From Candidatus Aalborgicola lynettensis (GTDB lineage: Bacteria; Pseudomonadota; Gammaproteobacteria; Burkholderiales; Burkholderiaceae_C): DNA of 64,000 bases. A program made the position numbers and the translations under genes. Position 1 is the first letter of the stretch. Each line of letters begins with the position of its first letter. The stretch covers positions 496,001-560,000 of the forward strand of contig JADJZE010000001.1 of assembly GCA_016719405.1 (NCBI GenBank). Reading direction: 5' to 3'. This document shows, piece by piece, positions 16,800 to 25,867 of the stretch. Under the pieces are notes generated by a model. The model searched no databases. It was not told the origin of the DNA and saw only the letters and a list, made by a program, of their open reading frames with translations.

Positions 16800-18935
16800 C
16801 TACAGCCGCCAACTCGCCTGCACCACCCACGTGCGCCGGGGCAGGGGCAAATCGTTGGGGATGTTGCCGGGCTTTGGGCTGGGCTCGCGGGCGTCGTTGT
16901 CAAACAGGTTGCGTACACCCCCTGTCACGGTCCACTTGCTTTGCGCTGTGCCCTTGGTCAGGGTCAGGTCGCAGGTTTCGTAGTTGGGCGTGGGGGCGCG
17001 TGTGTCGCTGGCCTCGCGGCTGCGGTCGGCAATGCGGTTCCACTGGCCGTTGAGCGACCAGTCCCCCCCTAAGCGCCAGTCGCCGCGCAGGTAGATTTTG
17101 TGGTGCGGTGCCAAACCGCCTTCTTGCCCGGTTTGCTGGTCGGTCAAGCGCTGGTACGAGTAGTTGCCCGACAGGCGTACCGCGCTACTGGCGTTCCAGC
17201 TGGCTTCCAGCTCCAGGCCGTGGCCGCGCTGCTGGCCGGTGTTTTGGGCGGTGGAGCCGGTGGTGGCGTCGCTGTTGGGCACAAAGCGCAGCACGTCGTT
17301 CATCTGGAATTGGTACACGTTTACGCCCAGTTGGGTGCTGCCACTGGGCTGCCACGCCACGGCGGCTTCCCAGGTGTCGGTGGTTTCCGGTTTTAGGTTG
17401 GGGTTACCCAAAACGGCGGGGTTGTTGATGGCGTACATCTCCACAAACGCGGGCGCCCTGAAAGCCCGGCCATACATCAGCTTGGCGGTCAGGTTGTACT
17501 GGGCGGCCCATACCAGCGCGGCGCGGGGGTTGGTGGTGCCGCCAAAGTCGGAGTAGTGGTCGCGGCGCAGGCCCATGGTGAGGGTCCAGTCGGGCTGGAA
17601 GGCCCATTCGTCTTGCACAAAGCCGTACAGGTTGTCTCGGCTGGTGCCTTTCATAAACGGTGCGGTATTGCTGAAGTCCACCATACCTGCCAAGGGCATC
17701 GGCAGGTTGCCTACACCTGGTACATAAGTGAAGTTGAAGTTCTTGCTTTCCTGGATGTTGTAGATTTCGGTTTTTTCCATGCCAAGGCCGCTGCGCAGCC
17801 TGTGCCCGACCCAACCGGTGTACACCCTGAGGCGTTGAGTCGCGTGGTGCGTTCGTCTTTGCCGGGTGTGCCGATCATGCCGTCGGGGTACGCACCCCAC
17901 GGAAACGTAGTACCCGGTGGGAACACCACCACGGTGGCTGGGGCTCTGCGTTCGTAATAGCTGGCTTGGGCGCTGAGCTCCCAGTCTTTAATGAACTGGG
18001 CGTTGGTGTAGTTCAAATCGGTCAACAAGCGCTGCGTATTGAAGTGCCCCTGGGTGTCCAGCGCATCGGCCACACCTTGTGCCAGTTGTGCATTCAATCG
18101 TTGGCTGTACTGGGTGCGCCAGCGCCACGCACCGTAGGATAGGTCCAGCGCTGCGTTGAGCGTTTCGTCCGCCCGTCGCAAGGGGCCAGGGCTCTGCTGG
18201 CGCTGGTAGCAAAGGCCTTGTCCAAGGCGGTTTGGGCGTCGGCGGTAATGGTTTCGTTGGGGCCATCGGTTTTGCCGGCCTGCAGATAGGCCGCCACTTC
18301 ACCTTGCCCCAGTGCCCGCCGTGCTGCACCCAGGCTTCGCGGCTGTTGTAAGAACCCAGGCGTGAGCCGACCACGGTGCCGCCCACGTCGGCACTGGTTT
18401 TGGTGATGACGTTGATCACACCGGTAAAGGCATCGGCCCCGTACAACGCCGAGCCGGGGCCGCGAATCACCTCAATGCGGGCAATGTTTTCCGCCGGCAT
18501 GGTGTTCCAGCCGTCACCGCGATTACTGAAGTAGGGGCTGGTAATGGGTACGCCGTTGAACAGCATTAGTACTTCCGGGTTGTACTTGGTGTGCAGGCCG
18601 CGCACGGCGTACACCGGGTCGTACAAATAGCCCACCGACACATGCATGCCTGGCAAAGCCTGCAAGGCCTCGTCCACATTGCGGGCGCCGGTGGCGGCGA
18701 TGTCTTGCGCCGTAATCACCGTGGCCACGGCGGGCGCGCGGCTGACCAATTGCTTGCTGCCCGTGGCCAGGCTGATGAAATCTTTGTCGCCATAGGCCAG
18801 GGCCAGCTCAGCCTCGTCTTCGGCGCTGGCAAAGGCGCTAGCGCTGGCGCACAGCAGCACGCTGGCGGCTACGGCATGCAGGGAGAATGGCAACCGGCAA
18901 CCGGCAACCGGTAACTTGTCATGTTCAATGGGCAT
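16800..18935 (-). pseudogene. TonB-dependent receptor, copy 3, three frameshifts
   Basis: Nearly identical to receptor 2 over its whole length, but three single bases are missing relative to it: near 18300 (within the region reading GHWG), near 18188 (GGGCCAGGGC against GGGCCGGGGGC) and near 17826 (C4 to C3). The frame is correct from 18935 to about 18300 and again from about 17826 to the stop at 16800, because three losses add up to one codon. In between, translation is nonsense and a stop at 17988 truncates the product after the plug. As read it cannot form a receptor. Confidence 0.87.
18889..18915 (-). repeat. 7-bp tandem repeat in receptor 3 signal-peptide codons
   Basis: Same as receptor 2: three exact GGCAACC units plus GGTAAC. 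It lies in the part of the frame that is still correct. Confidence 0.87.
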
Positions 18936-19208
18936 GGATGTGTCTCCAGTTTTTTTTGTAGTTTGCAGGTGCCAACGACGGCGTGGATGATCGTACACCG
19001 GGGGGTGTGCGCGGGGGCTGCGGGGAAACCCGGTGGCGGTGGGGTGTGGGCGGAGGTGCAGCGAGCAGCGGGGTGTCTTCAGGCTGCGCTTGCGGGGCCG
19101 GTGGCAGGCGGTAGTTTTATAGGCCTTTTAGGCCGTTTGCGCTTGCTGGTTGTGCGCAAGCAGCTATAAGAATAGGAGCAGTTGGCGGGCGCTTGGTCGT
19201 AACTGCGC
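18936..19208 (-). promoter_or_regulatory. Conserved 273-base leader of receptor 3
   Basis: The same leader (A8 run, GGAGAC) now precedes an unrelated toxin-antitoxin module. Similarity to the other leaders continues to within about 20 bases of that module's toxin stop codon. It holds the dispersed element around 19150-19183 (GCAAGCAGCTATAAGAATAG). Confidence 0.55.
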
Positions 19209-19688
19209 TTAGTTCGATTCACCCAGCCGGGCGGCAATTCTGTGCACCAAGCTCTCGCTGAAGTAGATGCCTTGGTCGCGCATGTCCAGAGCCACGCGAG
19301 AAAAATTGGGGATCAGGCCCAGTCCCCGGGCCTTGGCCAGAATGCCGAGAGTGCCCATGACCTGAATTCCCATGTATTCAGCCAGATTGCGGCCCAGTTT
19401 TTCATCCATGAGCACCAGCGCACCTGTGTCCTGCGTTGCCAGCAACAGGGTGTCACGCTCGCCCCGGTCCAGTTCAAACAGAGCGGGCAGTCGCTTGTCT
19501 GAATGCACCGCCTGTACCGAAATCCAAGGCAAGCCTGTCAAATCGGGAACAAAAAATTTACCGCCAGCATGGCATTCGTCCACTACTGCATCGGCTACGA
19601 CAACTGTGCCAAAAATGGCAGGCATCAAATGCAGCAAATTCACACTGCAAAGCGAAATGAATGGCGTAGTGTTAGAAAAAACAGTCAC
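19209..19688 (-). CDS. DUF3368 PIN-like toxin
   Basis: 159 residues of the DUF3368 family, a PIN-like nuclease fold found as toxin partner of UPF0175 antitoxins. Markers are VFSNTTPFISLCSVNLLHL at the start, VVVADAVVDECHAGG, the acidic segment DRGERDTLLLA and ALVLMDEKLGRNLAEYMG. It starts with GTG at 19688, overlapping the antitoxin TGA as GTGA. It occupies the same place upstream of receptor 3 as the Phd/PIN pairs do for receptors 1 and 2. The expected role is ribonuclease toxin; this subfamily has little direct biochemistry. Confidence 0.83.
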   Translation of the reverse strand: MTVFSNTTPFISLCSVNLLHLMPAIFGTVVVADAVVDECHAGGKFFVPDLTGLPWISVQAVHSDKRLPALFELDRGERDTLLLATQDTGALVLMDEKLGRNLAEYMGIQVMGTLGILAKARGLGLIPNFSRVALDMRDQGIYFSESLVHRIAARLGESN

Positions 19689-19939
19689 AGCAAAGCCGTT
19701 TCACGTGCGAAATCGTCTTCGTTGTCGTCCAGTAAACGGGCACCAGACTGCATGGCCTGCATCAAAAACTGTACACGTGGCATACCGCACCAGCGTGCTG
19801 CCATGCCCGATGACAGTTTGCCTTCCTTGAACAGGGTGGTGGCCGATTGCAGCTTGATCAAGTCACCAAAGCGCTGTGCGTCCAGATGAAGTCCCATCAG
19901 GATTTCGGGTGGACAATCAATTTCGATGGTTTGCTTCAT
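19685..19939 (-). CDS. UPF0175 antitoxin
   Basis: 84 residues of the UPF0175 family, small helix-turn-helix antitoxins. Visible features are MKQTIEIDCPPEILMGLHLD, then LIKLQSATTLFKEGKLSSGM and AARWCGMPRVQFLMQAM, which is the DNA-binding part. The start at 19939 is fixed by a strong AGGAGGAG site just upstream. It overlaps the DUF3368 toxin. It probably represses the operon and neutralises the toxin. Confidence 0.83.
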   Translation of the reverse strand: MKQTIEIDCPPEILMGLHLDAQRFGDLIKLQSATTLFKEGKLSSGMAARWCGMPRVQFLMQAMQSGARLLDDNEDDFARETALL

Positions 19940-20093
19940 GGGGCTCCTCCTGGCGCACGTTGGCGTGTTGGCGCATTTTTGCATAAATGCGCTTATTTTC
20001 CTTCCCCAACACTGCGCGTTTTCCCTCCTCGACAGACCCTTGGGCGTGGCGCAAAATGACCGCCTTTATGGCTTTGCATATGGAACACCTGCC

Positions 20094-21218
20094 TTGTCAC
20101 GCAATTTAAAACCTGTTGGGGTTGCTGCATTTCTGTGCCTGCTTGGGTTGTTGGCACCGTTGGCGCATGCCACGGCCCAGCGGCTGGACGGCGCGGGGCT
20201 GGGGGGCGGTTTTGCCGCACTGACCCGTGTGATCGAAAAGCTGGAGCGCAGCACCGACATGCAGGTCTACCAAATCCAGCTGGCGGCCAACGATGCCACG
20301 GGCGCCAGCGCGGTGCGCCCCGACACCGTGCGCGCCACACTGGCGGCCACGCCCGGCAACATTGCGGTGCTGTACCCCGACATGGGCGAGCCTTACCGCA
20401 GCATTTTTGCCAAAATCATCGAAGGTATTGAAGCCCAGGCCGGTGCGCCGGTGGCCAGTTATGCCGTGGGGGCCAATGCAGCACCTTCGGAGTTGGTGGC
20501 CAGCCTCAAGCGCCAGGACATTCGGGTGGTCATTACCCTGGGCCGCGAGGGCCTGAAGGCGGCCAGTGCACTGGAGCGCGAGTTTGGAGTGGTGGTGGGG
20601 GGGGTGGTGTCGGGCCCCGAGGGCGAGGCGCGTAACTTTGCAGTGGTGAGCCTGGCGCCCGACCCTGGCATGTTGTTTGAGCGGCTCAAGCAGTTTGTGC
20701 CCGGCGCACGGCGCGTGGTGGTGGTCTACAACCCCAAACAAAATGCCTGGCTGATTCGCTTGGCGCGCGATGCCGCCCGCCGCCACGGGCTGGAGCTGCT
20801 GGCGGTGGAGGCGAGCGACCTGAAAAGCGCCGTGCGCCTCTACCAGGAGCAGTTAGCCAGTATTGACCCCAAACACGATGCCCTGTGGCTGCCGCAAGAC
20901 AGCACCACGGTGGAAGACAGTGCGGTGTTGCCGCTGGTGCTGGAGGCCGCCTGGAGCCGCAACCTGGCGGTGTTTTCCAGCAGCGTGACGCATGTGCGCC
21001 GGGGCGCGCTGTTTTCGCTCTACCCCAACAACACGGCACTGGGGCGGCAACTGGCCGCATCGGCTTTGAATTACCCCAAAAACAGCAACGCACCAGGGGC
21101 GGCCACAGTGCCGCTGAAAGACGCGTTGCTGGCCGTGAATGTGCGTACTGCCAGCCACCTGGGGCTGCAGCTGACGCCACCCCGGCAGGGCTTTGATATG
21201 GTTTTTCCAACGCCCTGA
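20094..21218 (+). CDS. ABC-type periplasmic binding protein (TrpX-like family)
   Basis: About 374 residues with the two-lobed fold of the ABC_sub_bind family: TPGNIAVLYPDMGEPYRSIF, IRVVITLGREGLKAA, ARRVVVVYNPKQNAWLI, DALWLPQDSTTVEDSAVLP and AVFSSSVTHVRRGALFSLYPN. No ATG suits. I propose TTG at 20094, preceded by GGAA, because it starts directly before the signal peptide (VGVAAFLCLLGLLAPLAHA). It ends a few bases before the hybrid kinase gene and is surely co-transcribed with it. With no permease nearby, its likely job is to present a ligand to that kinase's periplasmic domain. Confidence 0.83.
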   Translation: MSRNLKPVGVAAFLCLLGLLAPLAHATAQRLDGAGLGGGFAALTRVIEKLERSTDMQVYQIQLAANDATGASAVRPDTVRATLAATPGNIAVLYPDMGEPYRSIFAKIIEGIEAQAGAPVASYAVGANAAPSELVASLKRQDIRVVITLGREGLKAASALEREFGVVVGGVVSGPEGEARNFAVVSLAPDPGMLFERLKQFVPGARRVVVVYNPKQNAWLIRLARDAARRHGLELLAVEASDLKSAVRLYQEQLASIDPKHDALWLPQDSTTVEDSAVLPLVLEAAWSRNLAVFSSSVTHVRRGALFSLYPNNTALGRQLAASALNYPKNSNAPGAATVPLKDALLAVNVRTASHLGLQLTPPRQGFDMVFPTP

Positions 21219-21238
21219 GGGTGCGGGTAACTTGGACG

Positions 21239-24200
21239 ATGGCACCTACCACGATGATGCACTCCCTTCTACAGCGTTTGCGTACCACCACTTTTCGGCG
21301 CCAGCTCTCGGTGCTGGTCACCGTGGGCGTGCTGGCGCTGGCGCTGTTGTCGTCGCTGGCCATGTCGTGGCAAAGCAGCCGCGACATTGAGGCCAATCGC
21401 CGCCAGCAGGGGCAGCGCCTGGCAGACAGTCTGGCACGCCAGTCGCGCCTGGCCTTGTTGTCCGACTCGGCAGACAACGTAAACGATGCTTTGCGCGGTG
21501 GATTGGCGTTTCCGGATGTGGCCCAGGTGGAGGTGCGCTACCTGGATGGCCGTGCCCTGAGTGCCCACACTGCCCAAGGTGGGGCCCTGACGCTGGCCGC
21601 CGAGACACCGCCGCCGGACATGGCGCAGCAGGTGGCACCGGTGCTGGAACTGGAGGACGCGCAGGCTTGGCGTTTTGTGGCGCCGGTGCGCACGGTGGCG
21701 CGGGCGTCGCCGTTTGAGGCCGATGAGCAGGCCGAGCAAACGCTGGGTTATGTGCGGGTGGTACTGTCCAAGGCGTCCATGCAGCGGGCGGTGGTGGATT
21801 TGTTTGCACTCAATGGCGGCATTGCACTGGCATTTGCGCTGCTGTTTTTGGTGGTAACGCGCTGGGTGTCGATGCGCATGACACAGCCATTGGTGCAACT
21901 GGCCGATGCCATGGGCCGCGCCGAACGTGGCGAAGCGGGGGTGCAGGCACAGATCAGCGGCGCCCGCGACATTGTGGACATGGCCCACGCTTTCAACGGC
22001 ATGATGCAGGTGCTCGACGAGCGCGAGCAGTCGCTGCGCCAGGCGCGTGAAGAGGCGCTGCACCTGGCCAAATTAAAGGCCGAATTTGCGGCCACCATGA
22101 GCCACGAGTTGCGCACGCCACTCAACGGCGTGGTGGGCACACTGGATATTTTGCGCGCCTCAAGCCTCAACCCGGTGGCGCGCAGTTACGTCAATCTGGC
22201 CTGGGATTCGTCGCAGTATTTGCTCGATTTGATCAATAACATTCTCGATTTCTCGGCGCTGGACAGCCACAAGCTGCGCCTGAACGTGGTGGATTGCGAT
22301 CTGGTGCGCCTGTGCGAGCAGGTAATCGATTTGGTCACACCGCAGGTGGGTAGCAAGGGGCTGGAGATTGGTTATGTGCTGGCGCCCGACGTGCCGCAAC
22401 GGGTGCAGGTGGATTCACGTCGCCTGCGCCAGGTGCTGCTCAATTTGCTGGGCAATGCGGTCAAGTTCACCGAACGCGGCGAGGTGGCCATTCGCGTGGC
22501 ACCGGTGGGCATGTTTGCCGACAGCGGCACGCTGCGTTTTGAGGTGAGTGATACCGGTGTGGGCGTGGCAGAGGCCGCGCGCGGGCTGATTTTTGAGTCG
22601 TACACGCAGGCCGATCCGTCGTCCACGCGCAGCCACGACGGCTCGGGCCTGGGCCTGGCCATTTGCAAGAAGTTGTGCCTGCTGATGGGCGGCAGCATTG
22701 GGGTGGACAGCGTGCCGGGCGTGGGCAGCACTTTCTGGTTCACCCTGCCCCTGTTGCGCGGCACGTCGGCATTGGCAGCGCCTGCAAGCGCGGCGCGCAG
22801 CGGGCGTGTGCTGGTGCTGGACGACAGCGCCGTGGTGCGCCAGTTTGCATTGCAGGCCCTGCAAACCTGTGGCTATGCATGCACTGCGGTGGGCCAGGTG
22901 CCGGCGGCGGCCACGGCCTTGGTGGAGGCGGCGCAGGCGCGCGCGCCGGTGCAGCTGTTGTTGGTGGATTTGTCGATTGCGCAAACCCATGGCACGCTGG
23001 TGCAGGACTTGTGCAGTGCGCCCCAATACGGCCACCCCCGGCTGGTGCTGATGACGCGCCATGGCGCTGCGCTGGAGCCTGGTGCACTCAAGGCCGATGC
23101 CTACCTGGCCAAGCCTTTGCGGGAGGAGCGCTTGCAGGCCTGTGTGGACGGGCTGTTGGGTTATGGCTTGCCGGGGGTGCGCGGCGCGGCCGTGGCTGCA
23201 GCAGGGGTTGCCGCGCAGGCTGGGCGTATTTTGGTGGTGGAAGACAACCGCACCAGCCAGACCATTGCCCAGGGCATGTTGCACATGCTGGGTTACAAGA
23301 CCGAGGTGGTGGCCAATGGCCGCATGGCGGTGCTGGCATTCAAGCGCGAACCGTGGGACTTGATTTTGATGGATTGCAACATGCCCGAGATGGATGGCTA
23401 CGAAGCCACTACGGCCATTCGCGCTCTCGAAGGCACGGCGGGCAAGCGTGTTCCGATTGTGGCCATGACCGCCAATACCCAGGCGGCGGACGTGGCCAAG
23501 TGCCTGTCTGCCGGTATGGATGATCACTTGTCCAAACCGCTGACGCTGGAGCAGCTGCGCGCCCGCTTGCAGCGCTGGCTGCCGCTGGTGGCGGTGCCAG
23601 CGCCCGCTGTGGCTCCGCCTGAAAGTCCGGTACCGGTGCGCAAGACGGACGATGTGGTCGATGTAGGCGTGCTGATCCGTCTGCGCGAAGCCTTGGGCGG
23701 CACCATTGGCCAGGCCATTCGGCCGTTCTTGGAAGACATGCCACGTTACCTGGAAGACCTGGACGCCGCCGCTGCCGTGGGGCGCACGCACGATTTGCGC
23801 TACACCGCACATGCCATCAAGGGTGCTGCGGGCAATTTGGGTGCCCTGGGGCTGTCGGAACTGGCGCGTGAACTGGAGGTTTTGTCAGAAACCGGGCAGG
23901 GTGACAGTGCGGCGCAGTTGTTGCCGCGGCTGCGTGCGGAATACTCGCTGGTCATGCAGGACCTGCAGCACGAGCTGGAGGCCGAAGGCGAGATTGATTT
24001 GCCGCAGGCCGCCATGGACGCCGCGCGGGTGCTCATTGTGGATGACGACCGCAGCACGCGCTCCACCCTGGGTGCGGCGTTGCAGCGCAGCGGTTTTGTG
24101 GTGAGCCATGCCGGGGATGGCAGCGAGGTGATGGATGCGGTGCAGCGCGCACGCCCCGATGTGATTTTGATGGACGCGCTGATGCCGGTGATGGACGGCT

Positions 24201-25732
24201 TTACCGCGTGTGCCCTGCTCAAAGCCACGCCCGATGGGCAGGGCATACCGGTGCTGATGATTACCGCACTGGAAGACAACGCATCCATTGAGCGCGCCTT
24301 TGCTGCCGGTGCCAGCGACTACATCCCCAAGCCGCTGCATCTGGCAGTGGTAAACCAGCGTGTGCGCCGCCTGGTAGATGCCACGCGAGCCGAGCGCCAT
24401 GTGCGCCACCTGGCCTACAACGACCCGCTGACCGGGTTGCCCAACCGGGCCTTGTTCAATGACCATTTGAATGGGTGTATTGAGCGCGCAGCGCCGTTGC
24501 AGCAGTCGCTGGCTTTGTTGTACTTGGACCTGGACCGTTTCAAGTTTGTCAACGATACGCTGGGCCACGAGGTGGGCGACAAGTTGCTGCATGCGCTGGC
24601 GCAACGCATTCGCAGCTGTGTGCGCGCCAGCGATTGTGTGGCGCGCCTGGGCGGTGACGAATTTGCCGTGGTGCTGGACGACCTGCCCGGCAAAGAGGTG
24701 GCGTCGGCCACGGCGCACAAGATTTGCCATGCCGTGAATGCGCCGGTGGAAATTGACGGCCATGACCTGACGGTGACGGCCAGCATTGGTATTGCGCTGT
24801 TTCCGAGTGATGGGCAAGACGCCAGCGCCTTGCTGCGCCGCGCCGACACGGCCATGTACCGGGCCAAGAAAAAGCACAGCGATTTCGAGTTTTTTGAAGA
24901 AAGCATGGAAGCCTCAGCGGGTGAAAACCTGCGCCTGGTGGGGGCGCTGCGCCATGCCCTGGAGCGCAATGAGTTTGCGGTGTACTTCCAGCCCATTACG
25001 CAGGCCGCCGGTAAAGGTGTGGTGGGCATGGAGGCCCTGGTGCGCTGGAACCACCCCACGCGCGGCTTGGTGCCTCCCGTTGAATTTATTGCGCTGGCAG
25101 AAGAAACCGGGCTGATTATCCCGATGGGCGAATGGGTGCTGCGGGCAGCCTGTGCGCAATTGGTGGCGTGGCACAAGGCCGGCCATGAGGGCTTGTATGT
25201 CACGGTGAATCTTTCGGGCCTGCAGTTGCAGCTGCCCACCATTGCCGACACGGTGGGCAGCATATTGGCCGAGACCGGTCTCGATCCGGCTTGCCTGACG
25301 CTGGAGATCACCGAGAGCATGCTGATGGAGCATGTAGAGGCCACGCTGGCCACACTGGTGGCACTCAAATCCACCGGTGCAAAGCTGGCTATTGACGACT
25401 TTGGCACCGGTTATTCCTCACTGGCGTATTTGCGCCGCTTTCCGGTGGATGTACTCAAAATTGACCGCGCCTTTGTGCGCGAAATGACGGTCAACGCCGA
25501 CGACGCTTCGATCGTGCACGGCATCATCGCACTGGCGCACAGCCTGCGCCTGAAAGTGGTGGCTGAGGGAGTGGAAACCACAGCGCAGTGCGATGCACTG
25601 GAAAAGCTGGGCTGCGACCTGATGCAAGGCTACCTGTGGAGCCCGCCGGTGCCGGCTGCACAGTTTGAAAGCCGCTTTTTGACTACGCCGGTTGCACATC
25701 ACGCACCCGCAGGCCACACCCCCTGGTACTGA
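21239..25732 (+). CDS. Giant hybrid histidine kinase with three receivers, Hpt, GGDEF and EAL
   Basis: About 1,500 residues and a complete phosphorelay plus c-di-GMP turnover unit in one chain. In order it has a membrane helix (DNA 21300-21365), a periplasmic domain of ~150 residues, a second helix (21810-21860), HAMP, HisKA with phospho-His in MSHELRTPLNG (22097), and a HATPase with GSGLGLAICKK. Receiver 1 has DD and LLLVDLS. Receiver 2 has VVEDN, LILMDCNMPEMDG and SKPL. Hpt has HAIKGAAGNLG (His at 23810). Receiver 3 has VDDD, ILMDALMPVMDG and PKP. The GGDEF domain has intact RLGGDEF (about 24650) and the EAL domain has EALVRW, EITES and IDDFGTGYSS, so both may be active. GTG at 21221 or ATG at 21239 or 21254 could start it. 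Confidence 0.93.
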   Translation: MAPTTMMHSLLQRLRTTTFRRQLSVLVTVGVLALALLSSLAMSWQSSRDIEANRRQQGQRLADSLARQSRLALLSDSADNVNDALRGGLAFPDVAQVEVRYLDGRALSAHTAQGGALTLAAETPPPDMAQQVAPVLELEDAQAWRFVAPVRTVARASPFEADEQAEQTLGYVRVVLSKASMQRAVVDLFALNGGIALAFALLFLVVTRWVSMRMTQPLVQLADAMGRAERGEAGVQAQISGARDIVDMAHAFNGMMQVLDEREQSLRQAREEALHLAKLKAEFAATMSHELRTPLNGVVGTLDILRASSLNPVARSYVNLAWDSSQYLLDLINNILDFSALDSHKLRLNVVDCDLVRLCEQVIDLVTPQVGSKGLEIGYVLAPDVPQRVQVDSRRLRQVLLNLLGNAVKFTERGEVAIRVAPVGMFADSGTLRFEVSDTGVGVAEAARGLIFESYTQADPSSTRSHDGSGLGLAICKKLCLLMGGSIGVDSVPGVGSTFWFTLPLLRGTSALAAPASAARSGRVLVLDDSAVVRQFALQALQTCGYACTAVGQVPAAATALVEAAQARAPVQLLLVDLSIAQTHGTLVQDLCSAPQYGHPRLVLMTRHGAALEPGALKADAYLAKPLREERLQACVDGLLGYGLPGVRGAAVAAAGVAAQAGRILVVEDNRTSQTIAQGMLHMLGYKTEVVANGRMAVLAFKREPWDLILMDCNMPEMDGYEATTAIRALEGTAGKRVPIVAMTANTQAADVAKCLSAGMDDHLSKPLTLEQLRARLQRWLPLVAVPAPAVAPPESPVPVRKTDDVVDVGVLIRLREALGGTIGQAIRPFLEDMPRYLEDLDAAAAVGRTHDLRYTAHAIKGAAGNLGALGLSELARELEVLSETGQGDSAAQLLPRLRAEYSLVMQDLQHELEAEGEIDLPQAAMDAARVLIVDDDRSTRSTLGAALQRSGFVVSHAGDGSEVMDAVQRARPDVILMDALMPVMDGFTACALLKATPDGQGIPVLMITALEDNASIERAFAAGASDYIPKPLHLAVVNQRVRRLVDATRAERHVRHLAYNDPLTGLPNRALFNDHLNGCIERAAPLQQSLALLYLDLDRFKFVNDTLGHEVGDKLLHALAQRIRSCVRASDCVARLGGDEFAVVLDDLPGKEVASATAHKICHAVNAPVEIDGHDLTVTASIGIALFPSDGQDASALLRRADTAMYRAKKKHSDFEFFEESMEASAGENLRLVGALRHALERNEFAVYFQPITQAAGKGVVGMEALVRWNHPTRGLVPPVEFIALAEETGLIIPMGEWVLRAACAQLVAWHKAGHEGLYVTVNLSGLQLQLPTIADTVGSILAETGLDPACLTLEITESMLMEHVEATLATLVALKSTGAKLAIDDFGTGYSSLAYLRRFPVDVLKIDRAFVREMTVNADDASIVHGIIALAHSLRLKVVAEGVETTAQCDALEKLGCDLMQGYLWSPPVPAAQFESRFLTTPVAHHAPAGHTPWY

Positions 25733-25867
25733 TTGCGGCCGAACCTGGCCGGTGGGGTGGCAAATGGCGTGTTATTGGCAAGATGCAGGCCGATTGTGGT
25801 CGCACCCAAGGTGCGATACTCGGGCCCCATTTAACTGACACGCCACCTAACGGATGCGAAACATACC

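Larger units (their letters stand above)
12363..19190. repeat. Tandem array of ~3.2-kb units (receptor plus toxin-antitoxin)
   Basis: Receptor start codons lie at 12545, 15741 and 18935, giving spacings of 3,196 and 3,194 bases. The signal-peptide region plus leader is shared by all three copies (from about 12363, 15560 and 18757). The Phd/PIN pair and the whole receptor body are shared by the second and third units (13603-15741 against 16800-18935, and 12819-13527 against 16015-16724). The array arose by tandem duplication. The outer ends differ: copy 1 has a divergent receptor body and copy 3 an unrelated toxin-antitoxin pair. Confidence 0.92.

Noticed and set aside
10401..19939. CRISPR array or prophage as the cause of repetition
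   Set aside because: Units are ~3.2 kb with full genes; there are no short regularly spaced repeats, cas genes, integrase or phage structural genes.
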